Shown here one piece after another: positions 19,379 to 26,980 of a stretch of 64,000 nt of DNA; within the stretch, counting starts at the first letter, position 1, and each line of letters opens with the position of its first letter. The DNA is from Muriicola soli (lineage in GTDB: Bacteria > Bacteroidota > Bacteroidia > Flavobacteriales > Flavobacteriaceae): the NCBI RefSeq assembly GCF_004139715.1, contig NZ_CP035544.1, positions 2,669,501 to 2,733,500 of the forward strand, read 5' to 3'. The position numbers and the translations under genes are program-made. Under the pieces are notes generated by a model, which was given only the letters and a program-made list of their open reading frames with translations, searched no databases and was not told the DNA's origin.

Positions 19379-19410
19379 CAAATCAAAGTTCTATATTTGT
19401 ACAAATCAAA
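19376..19410. repeat. 12-bp direct repeat and 12-bp palindrome between divergent promoters
   Basis: GTACAAATCAAA occurs at 19376-19387 and again at 19399-19410, a spacing of 23 bases. The second copy is part of a perfect palindrome ATTTGTACAAAT at 19395-19406. The block covers the space between the leftward and rightward -7 boxes, so it is placed like an operator for both. Confidence 0.5.
19392..19399 (+). promoter_or_regulatory. Bacteroidota -7 box for cvpA
   Basis: TATATTTG matches TAnnTTTG, ten bases before the cvpA ATG at 19410, and overlaps the palindrome at 19395-19406. Confidence 0.5.
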
Positions 19411-19925
19411 TGTTCGTGAGTTTTATCGACATTGTACTGGGCCTATTGCTTCTCTATGGATTATTCAAAGGAATAAAAAATGGCCTGGTGGTAGAAATAG
19501 CCTCAATTCTTGCCCTAGTCGCAGGTTTATACGGAGCAATTCACTTTTCTTATATCGTAGGGAATTATCTCGCCACTCATTGGGAATGGAATGAACGGAC
19601 CATGAGTCTCGTCTCATTTATCATCACCTTTTTTATTATTGTGATCGCAGTGATCACCGCTGGCCGTCTCTTAACAAAGATAGCCGAGATTGCGATGCTG
19701 GGCCTGTTGAATAAAATTGCAGGGGGACTTTTTGGCGCACTTAAAGTAGCCATTATACTGGGTGCTCTGTTGATCTTCCTGGAAAGTGTAAACAAAAGCC
19801 TGAGGCTTGTCAATGAAGAAACCAAGGCAGAATCTGTTCTCTATGAACCCATCAGGAATATAGGTGAACTTGTATTCAGCACGGTTATTAAAAATGATAA
19901 TTCTGATGTTGAGAATGCGGAGTAG
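19410..19925 (+). CDS. cvpA: CvpA family membrane protein
   Basis: 171 residues with four hydrophobic helices, the expected CvpA layout: an N-terminal FIDIVLGLLLLYGLFKGIKNG block, then LVVEIASILALVAGLYGA, a third helix near residue 70, and an amphipathic LLNKIAGGLFGALKVAI stretch near 100. In Escherichia coli CvpA is needed for colicin V production and bile resistance, but the molecular function is unsettled. It sits in the inner membrane. The first gene on the right-hand side of a divergent promoter region, it is followed by an inverted repeat at 19978-20012. Confidence 0.82.
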   Translation: MFVSFIDIVLGLLLLYGLFKGIKNGLVVEIASILALVAGLYGAIHFSYIVGNYLATHWEWNERTMSLVSFIITFFIIVIAVITAGRLLTKIAEIAMLGLLNKIAGGLFGALKVAIILGALLIFLESVNKSLRLVNEETKAESVLYEPIRNIGELVFSTVIKNDNSDVENAE

Positions 19926-19977
19926 ACAGGCTTTGTCTTTGCATTCACTAAAACCAAAAGAGTGAAATTGAGCACAG

Positions 19978-20012
19978 GGTGCAAATTGTGCATTTCATCG
20001 AATATTTGCACC
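19978..20012. promoter_or_regulatory. Inverted repeat enclosing a GTGCATTTCATCGA site
   Basis: GGTGCAAAT at 19978-19986 and ATTTGCACC at 20004-20012 form a perfect 9-bp inverted repeat with a 17-base loop, followed by TTTT. The loop holds GTGCATTTCATCGA (19988-20001), identical to the operator-like sequence at 58938-58951. It could be a cvpA terminator or a regulator site for the CAP-domain gene 100 bases downstream; the sequence does not decide. Confidence 0.45.
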
Positions 20013-20113
20013 TTTTAAAGCCCTTTTTCAATCCTTTTTACTATCATTACCAACCTCATTTTTAATACGAGAACGCCCCACTTCTTCCTTACCTACTTGC
20101 GAGGAACACTATA

Positions 20114-20590
20114 ATGAGAAGAAGTCTGCATGCGATCTTATGGGCGAGCTGCCTGTTCATTTCAGTATCCTGTACCAAGGAAACTGTTGATGATACGGTA
20201 ATCCCCGTCGCCTTAAATGCAGTAGAAGTAGAGCAGCAACTCTTTGAAATTGTAAATGAGCACAGGGTCTCAATGGGGTCTGAGCCTTTGCAATTCAGTG
20301 CACTTGCCTATGACTATGCCAATCTCCACAATGATTATATGATCTCAAAGGGAACTATAAGTCATGACAATTTTAGTTCCAGAGCTTCTAAGATTGCCGC
20401 TGAAACCAACGCCAAGGAAATTGCGGAAAATGTAGCGATGGACTATCCTGATGCTGTCGAAGCATTTCAGGGTTGGTTAGATAGTCCCAATCATAAAGGC
20501 ACCATGGAAGCTGATTATACCAATACTGCCATTAGCGTTAAAAAAGGATCTGACGGCACCCTATTTTACACACAAATTTTCTTCAAGTAA
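20114..20590 (+). CDS. CAP (SCP/PR-1) domain lipoprotein
   Basis: 158 residues with a lipoprotein signal ending SVSC (Cys20) and one compact CAP domain. The four expected cavity residues are visible: His in NLHNDYM, His in ISHDNF, Glu in EIAENVA and His in SPNHKGTME. Bacterial CAP lipoproteins are surface or periplasmic and have been linked to lipid binding or cell-wall functions, but none is proven for this type. It follows cvpA by 188 bases, a gap that contains the inverted repeat at 19978-20012. Confidence 0.82.
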   Translation: MRRSLHAILWASCLFISVSCTKETVDDTVIPVALNAVEVEQQLFEIVNEHRVSMGSEPLQFSALAYDYANLHNDYMISKGTISHDNFSSRASKIAAETNAKEIAENVAMDYPDAVEAFQGWLDSPNHKGTMEADYTNTAISVKKGSDGTLFYTQIFFK

Positions 20591-20611
20591 AGGTCAATCC
20601 CCTGCTTTTCG

Positions 20612-20619
20612 TATTTTTG
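20612..20619 (+). promoter_or_regulatory. Bacteroidota -7 box for 3-hydroxyanthranilate dioxygenase
   Basis: TATTTTTG fits TAnnTTTG and lies 43 bases upstream of ATG 20663. The -33 element is unclear. Confidence 0.4.
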
Positions 20620-20662
20620 AGAGAATCCCAGTCATTTTTGATCCCAAGATTAAATTTTCAAT

Positions 20663-21207
20663 ATGGCCATCAGACCTCCTTTTAACCTCCATCAATGGAT
20701 AGAAGAAAATCGCGACACGCTTAAGCCTCCTGTGGGAAATAAGAACCTGTATAAAGATGCGGGAGATTATATCGTAATGGTAGTTGCCGGCCCCAATGCG
20801 CGGAAAGATTATCACTACAACGAAACCGAAGAGCTCTTTATCAGCTGGAAGGTAATATTGAGGTTCACGTCCAGGAAAATGGGGAGAAAAAAACGATGAA
20901 GCTCGGCCCCGGAGACATGTATCTGCATCCGGCAGGGATTCCCCACTCTCCAGTGCGACATGCAGGTTCTTTAGGCCTGGTGATAGAGAGAAAACGGGCA
21001 GATCTCGAAGCAAAGGATGGATTACTCTGGTTTTGCGACCACTGCAACCAGAAACTTTACGAAGCATATTTTACCCTGGAGGACATTGAAAAAGACTTTT
21101 TAAAACACTTTGAGCATTTTTATGGCTCAGAATCACTTCGCACTTGCTCTAATTGCGGCACAGTAATGGAAGCAGACCCCAGATTTATTGCAAATAATCA
21201 AGACTAA
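20663..21207 (+). pseudogene. nbaC: 3-Hydroxyanthranilate 3,4-dioxygenase, frameshifted by one missing base
   Basis: Two frames together encode a full-length enzyme of 181 residues. The first (20663-20899) has the cupin N-terminus with ligands in [10 protein letters not shown]. The second resumes from about 20842 as [17 protein letters not shown] and continues through YLHPAGIPHSPVRH to two C-x-x-C pairs (CDHC and CSNC) of the second iron site. Restoring one T in TTT at 20837-20839 gives the expected LFYQLEG and fuses the frames. The enzyme opens the ring of 3-hydroxyanthranilate in the kynurenine pathway to quinolinate or the meta-cleavage route. Sequence error is more likely than decay because no other damage is seen. 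Confidence 0.85.
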
Positions 21208-21216
21208 AATAAAATT

Positions 21217-21579
21217 ATGGATCTTGCTGTCGACTTCCTTCTCGGTTTTATTGCAGTACTTCATTTATATTTTCTTTGGCTGGAAATGTTTGCCTGGACC
21301 AGCAGGGCTCCTAAAATATTTAAAGGATTTCCAAAGGACCTTTTCGAACCCACCAAGTCAATGGCTGCAAACCAAGGCTTGTACAACGGCTTTCTGGCTG
21401 CAGGATTAATCTGGACCTTTTTTATTGAGGAGTATCCTTGGAAGATATACATCGCTATTTTTTTTCTTAGCTGTGTTATACTTGCCGGGGTTTTTGGGGC
21501 GTTTACGGTGTCCAGAAAGATTTTTTTTATTCAGGCCCTTCCTGCTTTGATCGCCCTCGTGCTCGTCCACCTGAGATAA
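21217..21579 (+). CDS. DUF1304 family membrane protein
   Basis: 120 residues with four predicted transmembrane helices, matching DUF1304: an N-terminal helix ending with a conserved His-Glu-type pattern (AVLHLYFLWLEMFAW) and NQGLYNGFLAAGL near residue 54. The function of the family is unknown. It starts nine bases after the dioxygenase stop codon and so is probably in the same transcript. A link to kynurenine metabolism is only positional. Confidence 0.8.
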   Translation: MDLAVDFLLGFIAVLHLYFLWLEMFAWTSRAPKIFKGFPKDLFEPTKSMAANQGLYNGFLAAGLIWTFFIEEYPWKIYIAIFFLSCVILAGVFGAFTVSRKIFFIQALPALIALVLVHLR

Positions 21580-21634
21580 TCCTTTTTTCCTGTCAACTGT
21601 ATCACGAGTAGCACTACAACATCTTAATTATTTG

Positions 21635-21642
21635 TAGCTTTG
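21635..21642 (+). promoter_or_regulatory. Bacteroidota -7 box for the ALDH7-type dehydrogenase
   Basis: TAGCTTTG matches TAnnTTTG and lies 37 bases before ATG 21679. It overlaps a TTG codon that would start a 13-residue longer frame, supporting the ATG. Confidence 0.5.
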
Positions 21643-21678
21643 CACGCAAACGAATTTTACAAAATTAAACAGACTATT

Positions 21679-23232
21679 ATGGCAACTGCAATGGTTGATT
21701 CAGGAATACAAGATGCCCTTAAAGCATTAAAAATTAAAGAGCTAAACGACGGTACTTCAACAGGTTCCAAATTCTTTTCTTCGGGAGAGATCATCGATTC
21801 CCATTCTCCGGTAGATGGCTCTTTGATAGCTCAGGTACGAACAACCACTAAGTCGGACTACGAAGAGGTGATGGCCAAAGCCGGGGATGCCTTTATTGAA
21901 TGGCGTCAAAAACCTGCACCCCTCAGGGGTGAAGTAGTGCGGCAATTTGGACAGCGCCTTCGTGAACTTAAGGAACCTCTAGGCAAGCTGGTATCCTATG
22001 AAATGGGCAAATCTTATCAGGAAGGTCTGGGAGAAGTGCAGGAAATGATTGATATCTGTGATTTTGCCGTTGGATTGTCAAGGCAATTACATGGACTTAC
22101 CATGCATTCCGAAAGGCCTGGACACCGTATGTATGAACAGTATCACCCGCTAGGTATAGTTGGAATTATTTCAGCATTTAATTTCCCGGTTGCCGTATGG
22201 GCCTGGAACACGGCCCTGGCTTGGGTTTGTGGAGATGTTTGTGTTTGGAAACCTTCTGAAAAGACACCATTATGCGGTATCGCCTGCCAGAATATCATCG
22301 CTGAAATTCTGGAGGAAAATAACTTGCCTGAAGGCATCTCTTGTCTTATAAACGGAGATTACAGGGTTGGTGAAATGATGACCCACGACAAACGCATCCC
22401 TCTGGTCTCTGCTACAGGTTCTATCCGTATGGGTAAAATTGTTGCTCAGGCAGTAGGCGCCCGATTGGGTAAATCCCTTTTGGAACTCGGTGGTAACAAT
22501 GCCATAATTGTTACCCCGAATGCCGATATTAAAATGACTATTATCGGAGCTGTTTTTGGTGCTGTAGGGACGGCAGGACAACGATGTACCTCAACCAGAA
22601 GGCTCATCGTTCACGAATCAGTTTACGACAAAGTAAAAGAGGCCCTTACAGCCGCCTACAGTCAATTGCGAATCGGTAATCCTCTAGATGAATCAAATCA
22701 CGTAGGCCCGTTGATTGACAAAGATGCGGTTAAGAATTATCAGCATGCCATTGAACAAGTTGTGGCTCAGGGAGGAAAACTGCTTGTAGAGGGCGGCGTA
22801 TTGCGGGGAGAGGGTTATGAGAGTGGTTGTTATGTAAAGCCAGCCATTGCTGAAGCTGATAACTCTTTCGACATTGTACAGCACGAGACATTCGCTCCCA
22901 TTCTTTATTTGATTCCGTATTCCGGAGAAGTGGATAATGCCATTGCCTTGCAAAACGGCGTGGTACAGGGGCTGTCCTCAGCAATTATGACCAGTGATCT
23001 CAGGGAGGCAGAAAAATTCCTTGCTGCATCGGGAAGTGATTGTGGTATCGCCAATGTTAACATCGGTACTTCAGGGGCAGAGATCGGCGGTGCTTTTGGA
23101 GGAGAAAAAGAGACCGGTGGAGGACGTGAATCGGGATCTGATGCATGGAAAGTTTATATGCGGAGACAGACCAATACGATCAACTATACTAAAGATCTTC
23201 CTCTAGCTCAGGGAATAAAATTTGATCTGTAA
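21679..23232 (+). CDS. Aldehyde dehydrogenase, ALDH7 (alpha-aminoadipate semialdehyde dehydrogenase) type
   Basis: 517 residues. The catalytic Glu is Glu269 in LLELGGNN and the nucleophile is Cys303 in GTAGQRCTS. FNFPVAVWAWNTALAWVCGD and the C-terminal GGAFGGEKETGGGRESGSD are hallmarks of the ALDH7/antiquitin (AmaB) subfamily, which oxidises 2-aminoadipate 6-semialdehyde to 2-aminoadipate in lysine breakdown. Its neighbour is a kynurenine-pathway enzyme, so aminomuconate semialdehyde is a second possible substrate, but the sequence favours ALDH7. ATG 21679 is preferred to the upstream TTG, which lies in the promoter. Confidence 0.88.
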   Translation: MATAMVDSGIQDALKALKIKELNDGTSTGSKFFSSGEIIDSHSPVDGSLIAQVRTTTKSDYEEVMAKAGDAFIEWRQKPAPLRGEVVRQFGQRLRELKEPLGKLVSYEMGKSYQEGLGEVQEMIDICDFAVGLSRQLHGLTMHSERPGHRMYEQYHPLGIVGIISAFNFPVAVWAWNTALAWVCGDVCVWKPSEKTPLCGIACQNIIAEILEENNLPEGISCLINGDYRVGEMMTHDKRIPLVSATGSIRMGKIVAQAVGARLGKSLLELGGNNAIIVTPNADIKMTIIGAVFGAVGTAGQRCTSTRRLIVHESVYDKVKEALTAAYSQLRIGNPLDESNHVGPLIDKDAVKNYQHAIEQVVAQGGKLLVEGGVLRGEGYESGCYVKPAIAEADNSFDIVQHETFAPILYLIPYSGEVDNAIALQNGVVQGLSSAIMTSDLREAEKFLAASGSDCGIANVNIGTSGAEIGGAFGGEKETGGGRESGSDAWKVYMRRQTNTINYTKDLPLAQGIKFDL

Positions 23233-23345
23233 GCTGAACCATCGATTTATTATTTGACCAAGGGTGAGAATGGGGTTAATTTCGTACAGATAACGTATGG
23301 GTTTTTTTAATATCTTGTAAGGAGATTTAACTAACCATTACATTC

Positions 23346-23438
23346 ATGTCCAAAAAAACAACCAATATCGTAGGGATAATCATCACCCTATTGGCCGGCA
23401 TCTATTTCTTTGTAATGTATTGTAGTCAGTGTTCCTGA
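23346..23438 (+). CDS. 30-residue single-helix membrane peptide
   Basis: ATG at 23346 to TGA at 23438 encodes a short protein: a positively charged MSKKTTN start, one transmembrane helix of about 18 residues, and a cysteine-containing tail YCSQCS. This layout resembles the first helix of flavobacterial OmpA-like proteins, here without the OmpA domain. The following gene, 92 bases downstream, encodes a membrane-anchored helix-hairpin-helix protein, and the two may be expressed together. Too short for most gene callers; support is composition and position only. Confidence 0.5.
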   Translation: MSKKTTNIVGIIITLLAGIYFFVMYCSQCS

Positions 23439-23530
23439 AAAGTATTTCGGAATGTGGCGTGAACTCTTTTGGTGAGTTTGTAAGGGGATGGTAAATTCAA
23501 CAGATCTTAACACAAACTAAATTTCTTCCT

Positions 23531-24055
23531 ATGGACTTAGAATATATGGATATCTGGTGCTGGCTTATCCCTTTGAGCGTAGGTCTTCTCTGCGGATTTT
23601 TTGGTTACCTCATCGGTCGTGGTGCAAATCCAACCGTCGATTATGATTCGCAAATAAAGAAACTTCGGCAGGAAAATGAAAAAGCCAAGTCGGATCTCGC
23701 CAAATGCGAACAAAAATTGGCTGCCGGCTCGGCCCTAAACAACGGTAACTATACCGTTTTTGATGCAACTGAAGCCAAAAAATACATGGGAAAATCTGTT
23801 AAACTAGATGATCTTTCCCTGATAGAAGGAATTGGCCCAAAAATCAGAAGCCTCTTCCACAATTATGATATAAGATCATGGAAGGCCTTGTCAGAAACTA
23901 CCGTGGCCAAATGTCAGGAAGTGTTAGACTCCGGAGGAGATCGATATAAAGTTCACGACCCTGCCTCATGGCCAATGCAAGCTAAAATGGCCTCTGAAGG
24001 TAAATGGAAAGAACTCGCTAAATGGCAAGACGAACACAAACACGGAAAACTTTAG
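23531..24055 (+). CDS. Membrane-anchored helix-hairpin-helix protein
   Basis: 174 residues. An N-terminal transmembrane helix (about 10-30, with WCWLIPLSVGLLCGFFGYL) is followed by a coiled-coil segment (about 42-65) and a C-terminal domain with the helix-hairpin-helix-like phrase DDLSLIEGIGPKIRSLFHNY near residue 97, then ALSETTVAKCQEVL. This domain, often found in L21/HhH5-like proteins, may bind nucleic acid, but it is joined here to a membrane anchor. In flavobacteria such proteins often accompany OmpA-like genes. Function unknown. Confidence 0.7.
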   Translation: MDLEYMDIWCWLIPLSVGLLCGFFGYLIGRGANPTVDYDSQIKKLRQENEKAKSDLAKCEQKLAAGSALNNGNYTVFDATEAKKYMGKSVKLDDLSLIEGIGPKIRSLFHNYDIRSWKALSETTVAKCQEVLDSGGDRYKVHDPASWPMQAKMASEGKWKELAKWQDEHKHGKL

Positions 24056-24082
24056 TTAGTCTGTTTTCTCTCAGCGTCTGTT

Positions 24083-25072
24083 TTAGATAACACCATTAGC
24101 CTGGACCCAATTGAAGCGATACTGATCCTCGGGAAATTTCATGCGTTCTGAGATTCGCTGTAAACGATCTGGAAGTTTCATCAGATAATCTCTCGCTTTT
24201 TCAGCCTCCTCATTCAGACCTCTTATTGTCCCCATTTCCCAATAGGTGTTTAACTTTTTAAGAATGTCTATATAGTCCTGAGAAGTATAGACCCCTAATC
24301 TCTGGGCGCAATTTGAAAAGTTTTCGAAGGCGGCGCCGATTGCTCCTCCCGATTCCCTTAAAAAGTGGGCAGGCATTACAATTTTAAACTTCATCATATC
24401 GGCAAATGCGAGGATCATTCCGTTGGGATCATGACCGAGGATAGTTTTCACAAACTCCCGGTAAGCCAGGTGGTGTCTCATTTCATCCCCGGCTATAATA
24501 GCGCACATTTTACCCAAAAGTAAATTTCCTTTTTTCTTGGCCATTTGGCCTACTCTCTTATGCGATATGTTAGTAGCTAATTCCTGGAAAGTAGTATAAA
24601 TAAAATTCTTATAGGGGTCCCGATCTGTTCCGATATCAAATCCATCATTGATCAGGTACTGGGTAGAGATTTCCACCTGACGCATATTGACTCTTCCGGA
24701 AAGGTAGAGGTATTTATTCAGCACATCGCCGTGCCTGTTTTCCTCAGCCGTCCATGCTCTTACCCATCTGGACCAACCGTTGTTTTCCTTAGCGTGCTGA
24801 TTGATGCCTTCCACATCCATAAGCCAGGATTCATAGGTGGGCAGGGCTTCTTCAGTAATGGTATCGGCCACAAGGGTTACCCAAAAGTCGTATCCCAGTT
24901 CTTTAGCCTCTTCCCTGATTTGCTCTACATCATCAAAAAAACCATCGCTTTGTGAATCTGGCAAGAAATCTGACGGTTGCCAAATTTCATCCGGAGGTAT
25001 AAGAAATGAGTCCATAAAGCCCGAAACTTGCGGCTCAATCGCATCCATCACTTCTAACCGAATATTCTTCAT
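24083..25072 (-). CDS. Acyl-ACP desaturase (FAD type 2, ferritin-like di-iron)
   Basis: 329 residues from ATG 25072. The di-iron ligand motifs of soluble acyl-ACP desaturases are present as E-E-N-R-H-G (AEENRHGD near residue 123) and D-E-M-R-H-H (near 210). It introduces a double bond into acyl-ACP chains in the cytoplasm, changing membrane fluidity. The frame stays open to a TTG at 25102, but the extra ten residues carry no domain, and TACTTTG in this stretch looks like a promoter, so the ATG is chosen. It stands alone. Confidence 0.85.
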   Translation of the reverse strand: MKNIRLEVMDAIEPQVSGFMDSFLIPPDEIWQPSDFLPDSQSDGFFDDVEQIREEAKELGYDFWVTLVADTITEEALPTYESWLMDVEGINQHAKENNGWSRWVRAWTAEENRHGDVLNKYLYLSGRVNMRQVEISTQYLINDGFDIGTDRDPYKNFIYTTFQELATNISHKRVGQMAKKKGNLLLGKMCAIIAGDEMRHHLAYREFVKTILGHDPNGMILAFADMMKFKIVMPAHFLRESGGAIGAAFENFSNCAQRLGVYTSQDYIDILKKLNTYWEMGTIRGLNEEAEKARDYLMKLPDRLQRISERMKFPEDQYRFNWVQANGVI

Positions 25073-25139
25073 CTTATACTTCTTTAAAACAAAGTACGAC
25101 AATATAAGGTGTAAACTGTATTAAAGGATTACCAAAAAT

Positions 25140-25865
25140 TCAGTTTCGGCCATTTTCATCGGGATAAAAAGTATGTACCGCGTCACTCTGCCAATATTCT
25201 TTGGTATCTGCATCAATAACTGTCAATGGTCCTTTGTATGCCGCGGCAGTATCGATATTCCACACATTGGCCGCCTGATAGGGGGTAGACTTGCCAATCT
25301 TGCTCAGAGGGGTATGTCCTATATAAATCTCAGAGTAGTGCAACAAACGTTTTGGGTAGCTTACACTGTCTTTGGGGATCTTTGGATCCAATGCCAAGGC
25401 TAGTTCCCAAAGCGTGCGATCCCAATAAAAAGTCTTGGAGAAGTATTCAAAATCAACTCCTTTTAAATTGGTAAATCCGGCGTGAAGGAAGAGTCTTTTT
25501 TTATTATCCAGGTGGTAATTTCGCAGCGATTCGTAGAAGGGCAAATGAGCCTTTTTAACTTGTTCCCCCGCATTCTCATAGGAATCTATCGTGGCCTGTC
25601 CCCCATTCATCAACCACAGGGGATTGTGCTCTCCTGTATCAAGCCAGTGATAACAGAGATCATCGTGGTTACCCCTCAGAAATATACAGTTGTGATCTCC
25701 TTGTAATTTCATCAAGTATTCTACGGTCTCCACAGCCTCGCTCCAACCATCCACATAATCCCCTAAAAAAATAAGCCGGTCGTTATGGGTTACGCCTGCT
25801 CTCTTCAACACCTGTGAAAGGGCTTTAGCTCCTGCGTGTATATCACCAATAACCAGAGTTCTCAT
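25140..25865 (-). CDS. Calcineurin-like metallophosphoesterase
   Basis: 241 residues from ATG 25865. The three metal-binding signatures of the serine/threonine-phosphatase-like superfamily are complete: GDIHAG at residues 7-12, GDYVDGW near 36, and GNHDD near 72, with a late GHTPLS near 178. Symmetrical diadenosine tetraphosphatase or protein phosphatase activity is likely. The upstream eight-residue extension beginning MRICDFCA does not fit the family, so the internal ATG is preferred. It is divergent from the sucrose operon. Confidence 0.82.
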   Translation of the reverse strand: MRTLVIGDIHAGAKALSQVLKRAGVTHNDRLIFLGDYVDGWSEAVETVEYLMKLQGDHNCIFLRGNHDDLCYHWLDTGEHNPLWLMNGGQATIDSYENAGEQVKKAHLPFYESLRNYHLDNKKRLFLHAGFTNLKGVDFEYFSKTFYWDRTLWELALALDPKIPKDSVSYPKRLLHYSEIYIGHTPLSKIGKSTPYQAANVWNIDTAAAYKGPLTVIDADTKEYWQSDAVHTFYPDENGRN

Positions 25866-26023
25866 GGCGCAAAAATCGCAAATTCTCATTGATAGTCCTC
25901 ACTTCACGGCTAAAAATATTTTATCTGGCTAGCTTCCTGTCAGCAATGAATTATCGATCAGCAAGTTCATAATACGCGGATATTTTCCTATACTTGAACT
26001 CTCGAAAACCCTAAGGTTGTTCC

Positions 26024-26980
26024 ATGCTGTCAAAAAAAGTATTCTGTATTGGTGAATTGCTGATCGATTTTGTAGCAGAAAATCAGGGGGCAGATCTCTC
26101 AAAGGCCTCAATCTTTACGAAAAAGGCCGGTGGTGCCCCTGCAAATGTGGCATGTGCAATATCAAAATTAGGTGGAAGAAGTGCTTTTGTTGGCTGTGTG
26201 GGTGAAGATCCGTTTGGGACGTATCTAGTGAACACCATAGACGCATTTGACGTAGATCTTTCACTGATACAACGCACTTCAGTTTTTACCACCCTTGCTT
26301 TTGTTTCCCTTGCTGAAAATGGGGAAAGAGACTTTGTGTTTTCCCGAGGGGCAGACCGGGAATTGCAATACGACTCCTCCATAAAAAGTTTGTTCAGAGA
26401 TCAAATGGTTCATCTGGGAGCCGCAACGGCTCTTCTCGGGGGTCCTCTGGAAAAGGCTTATAGTCATTACCTCTTTGACGCTATTACCGAAAATGCATTT
26501 ATCAGCTTTGATCCTAATTTTCGGGCTGATCTGTGGAAGGGTAACGAAAAAACCTTTATTAAAAAATGTATGCCCTACATTGAAAAATCACATTTGTGTA
26601 AATTCAGTCTGGAAGAAGCTCAGATGTTGTCGAAAAGAGACACCCTGGCTGAAGCCAGTGAAGTTTTGCACCAGATTGGGGCCGAGATAATTACAATTAC
26701 CCTTGGTGCTGAAGGTACCTGGGTGAGTACAAAGAACACACAGCAGACCATCCCTAGCATACCGGTTTCTCCTGTAGATACTACCGGAGCGGGAGATGCA
26801 TTTATAGGCTGCCTTTTGCAACAAATCAGTCAATTACCCTCTCATGATATGATATCAGAAAACGAATCTCAGCTGATGGAGATGGTAGAGGTTGCCAATA
26901 GAGCAGGAGCATTAACTACAACAGGTTATGGCGCTATCGATTCTCTCCCTGATAGAAATCAATTGAATATTACTGAATGA
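26024..26980 (+). CDS. Fructokinase / PfkB-family carbohydrate kinase
   Basis: 318 residues with the ribokinase-family layout. GELLIDFV lies near residue 9, KAGGAPANVACAISKLGG near 37 is the PfkB N-terminal signature, and DTTGAGDAFIGC near 252 is the C-terminal signature with the catalytic Asp. The strong resemblance to bacterial fructokinases fits its position: the next gene, overlapping by four bases, is an amylosucrase, which releases fructose from sucrose. The enzyme would phosphorylate that fructose to fructose 6-phosphate. A degenerate -7 box (TAAGGTTG at 26012) sits just before the ATG. Confidence 0.88.
   Translation: MLSKKVFCIGELLIDFVAENQGADLSKASIFTKKAGGAPANVACAISKLGGRSAFVGCVGEDPFGTYLVNTIDAFDVDLSLIQRTSVFTTLAFVSLAENGERDFVFSRGADRELQYDSSIKSLFRDQMVHLGAATALLGGPLEKAYSHYLFDAITENAFISFDPNFRADLWKGNEKTFIKKCMPYIEKSHLCKFSLEEAQMLSKRDTLAEASEVLHQIGAEIITITLGAEGTWVSTKNTQQTIPSIPVSPVDTTGAGDAFIGCLLQQISQLPSHDMISENESQLMEMVEVANRAGALTTTGYGAIDSLPDRNQLNITE

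Noticed and set aside
20594-21067. 157-residue minus-strand frame over the dioxygenase
   Set aside because: The plus strand encodes a recognisable enzyme in two joined frames, so the minus frame is a shadow.
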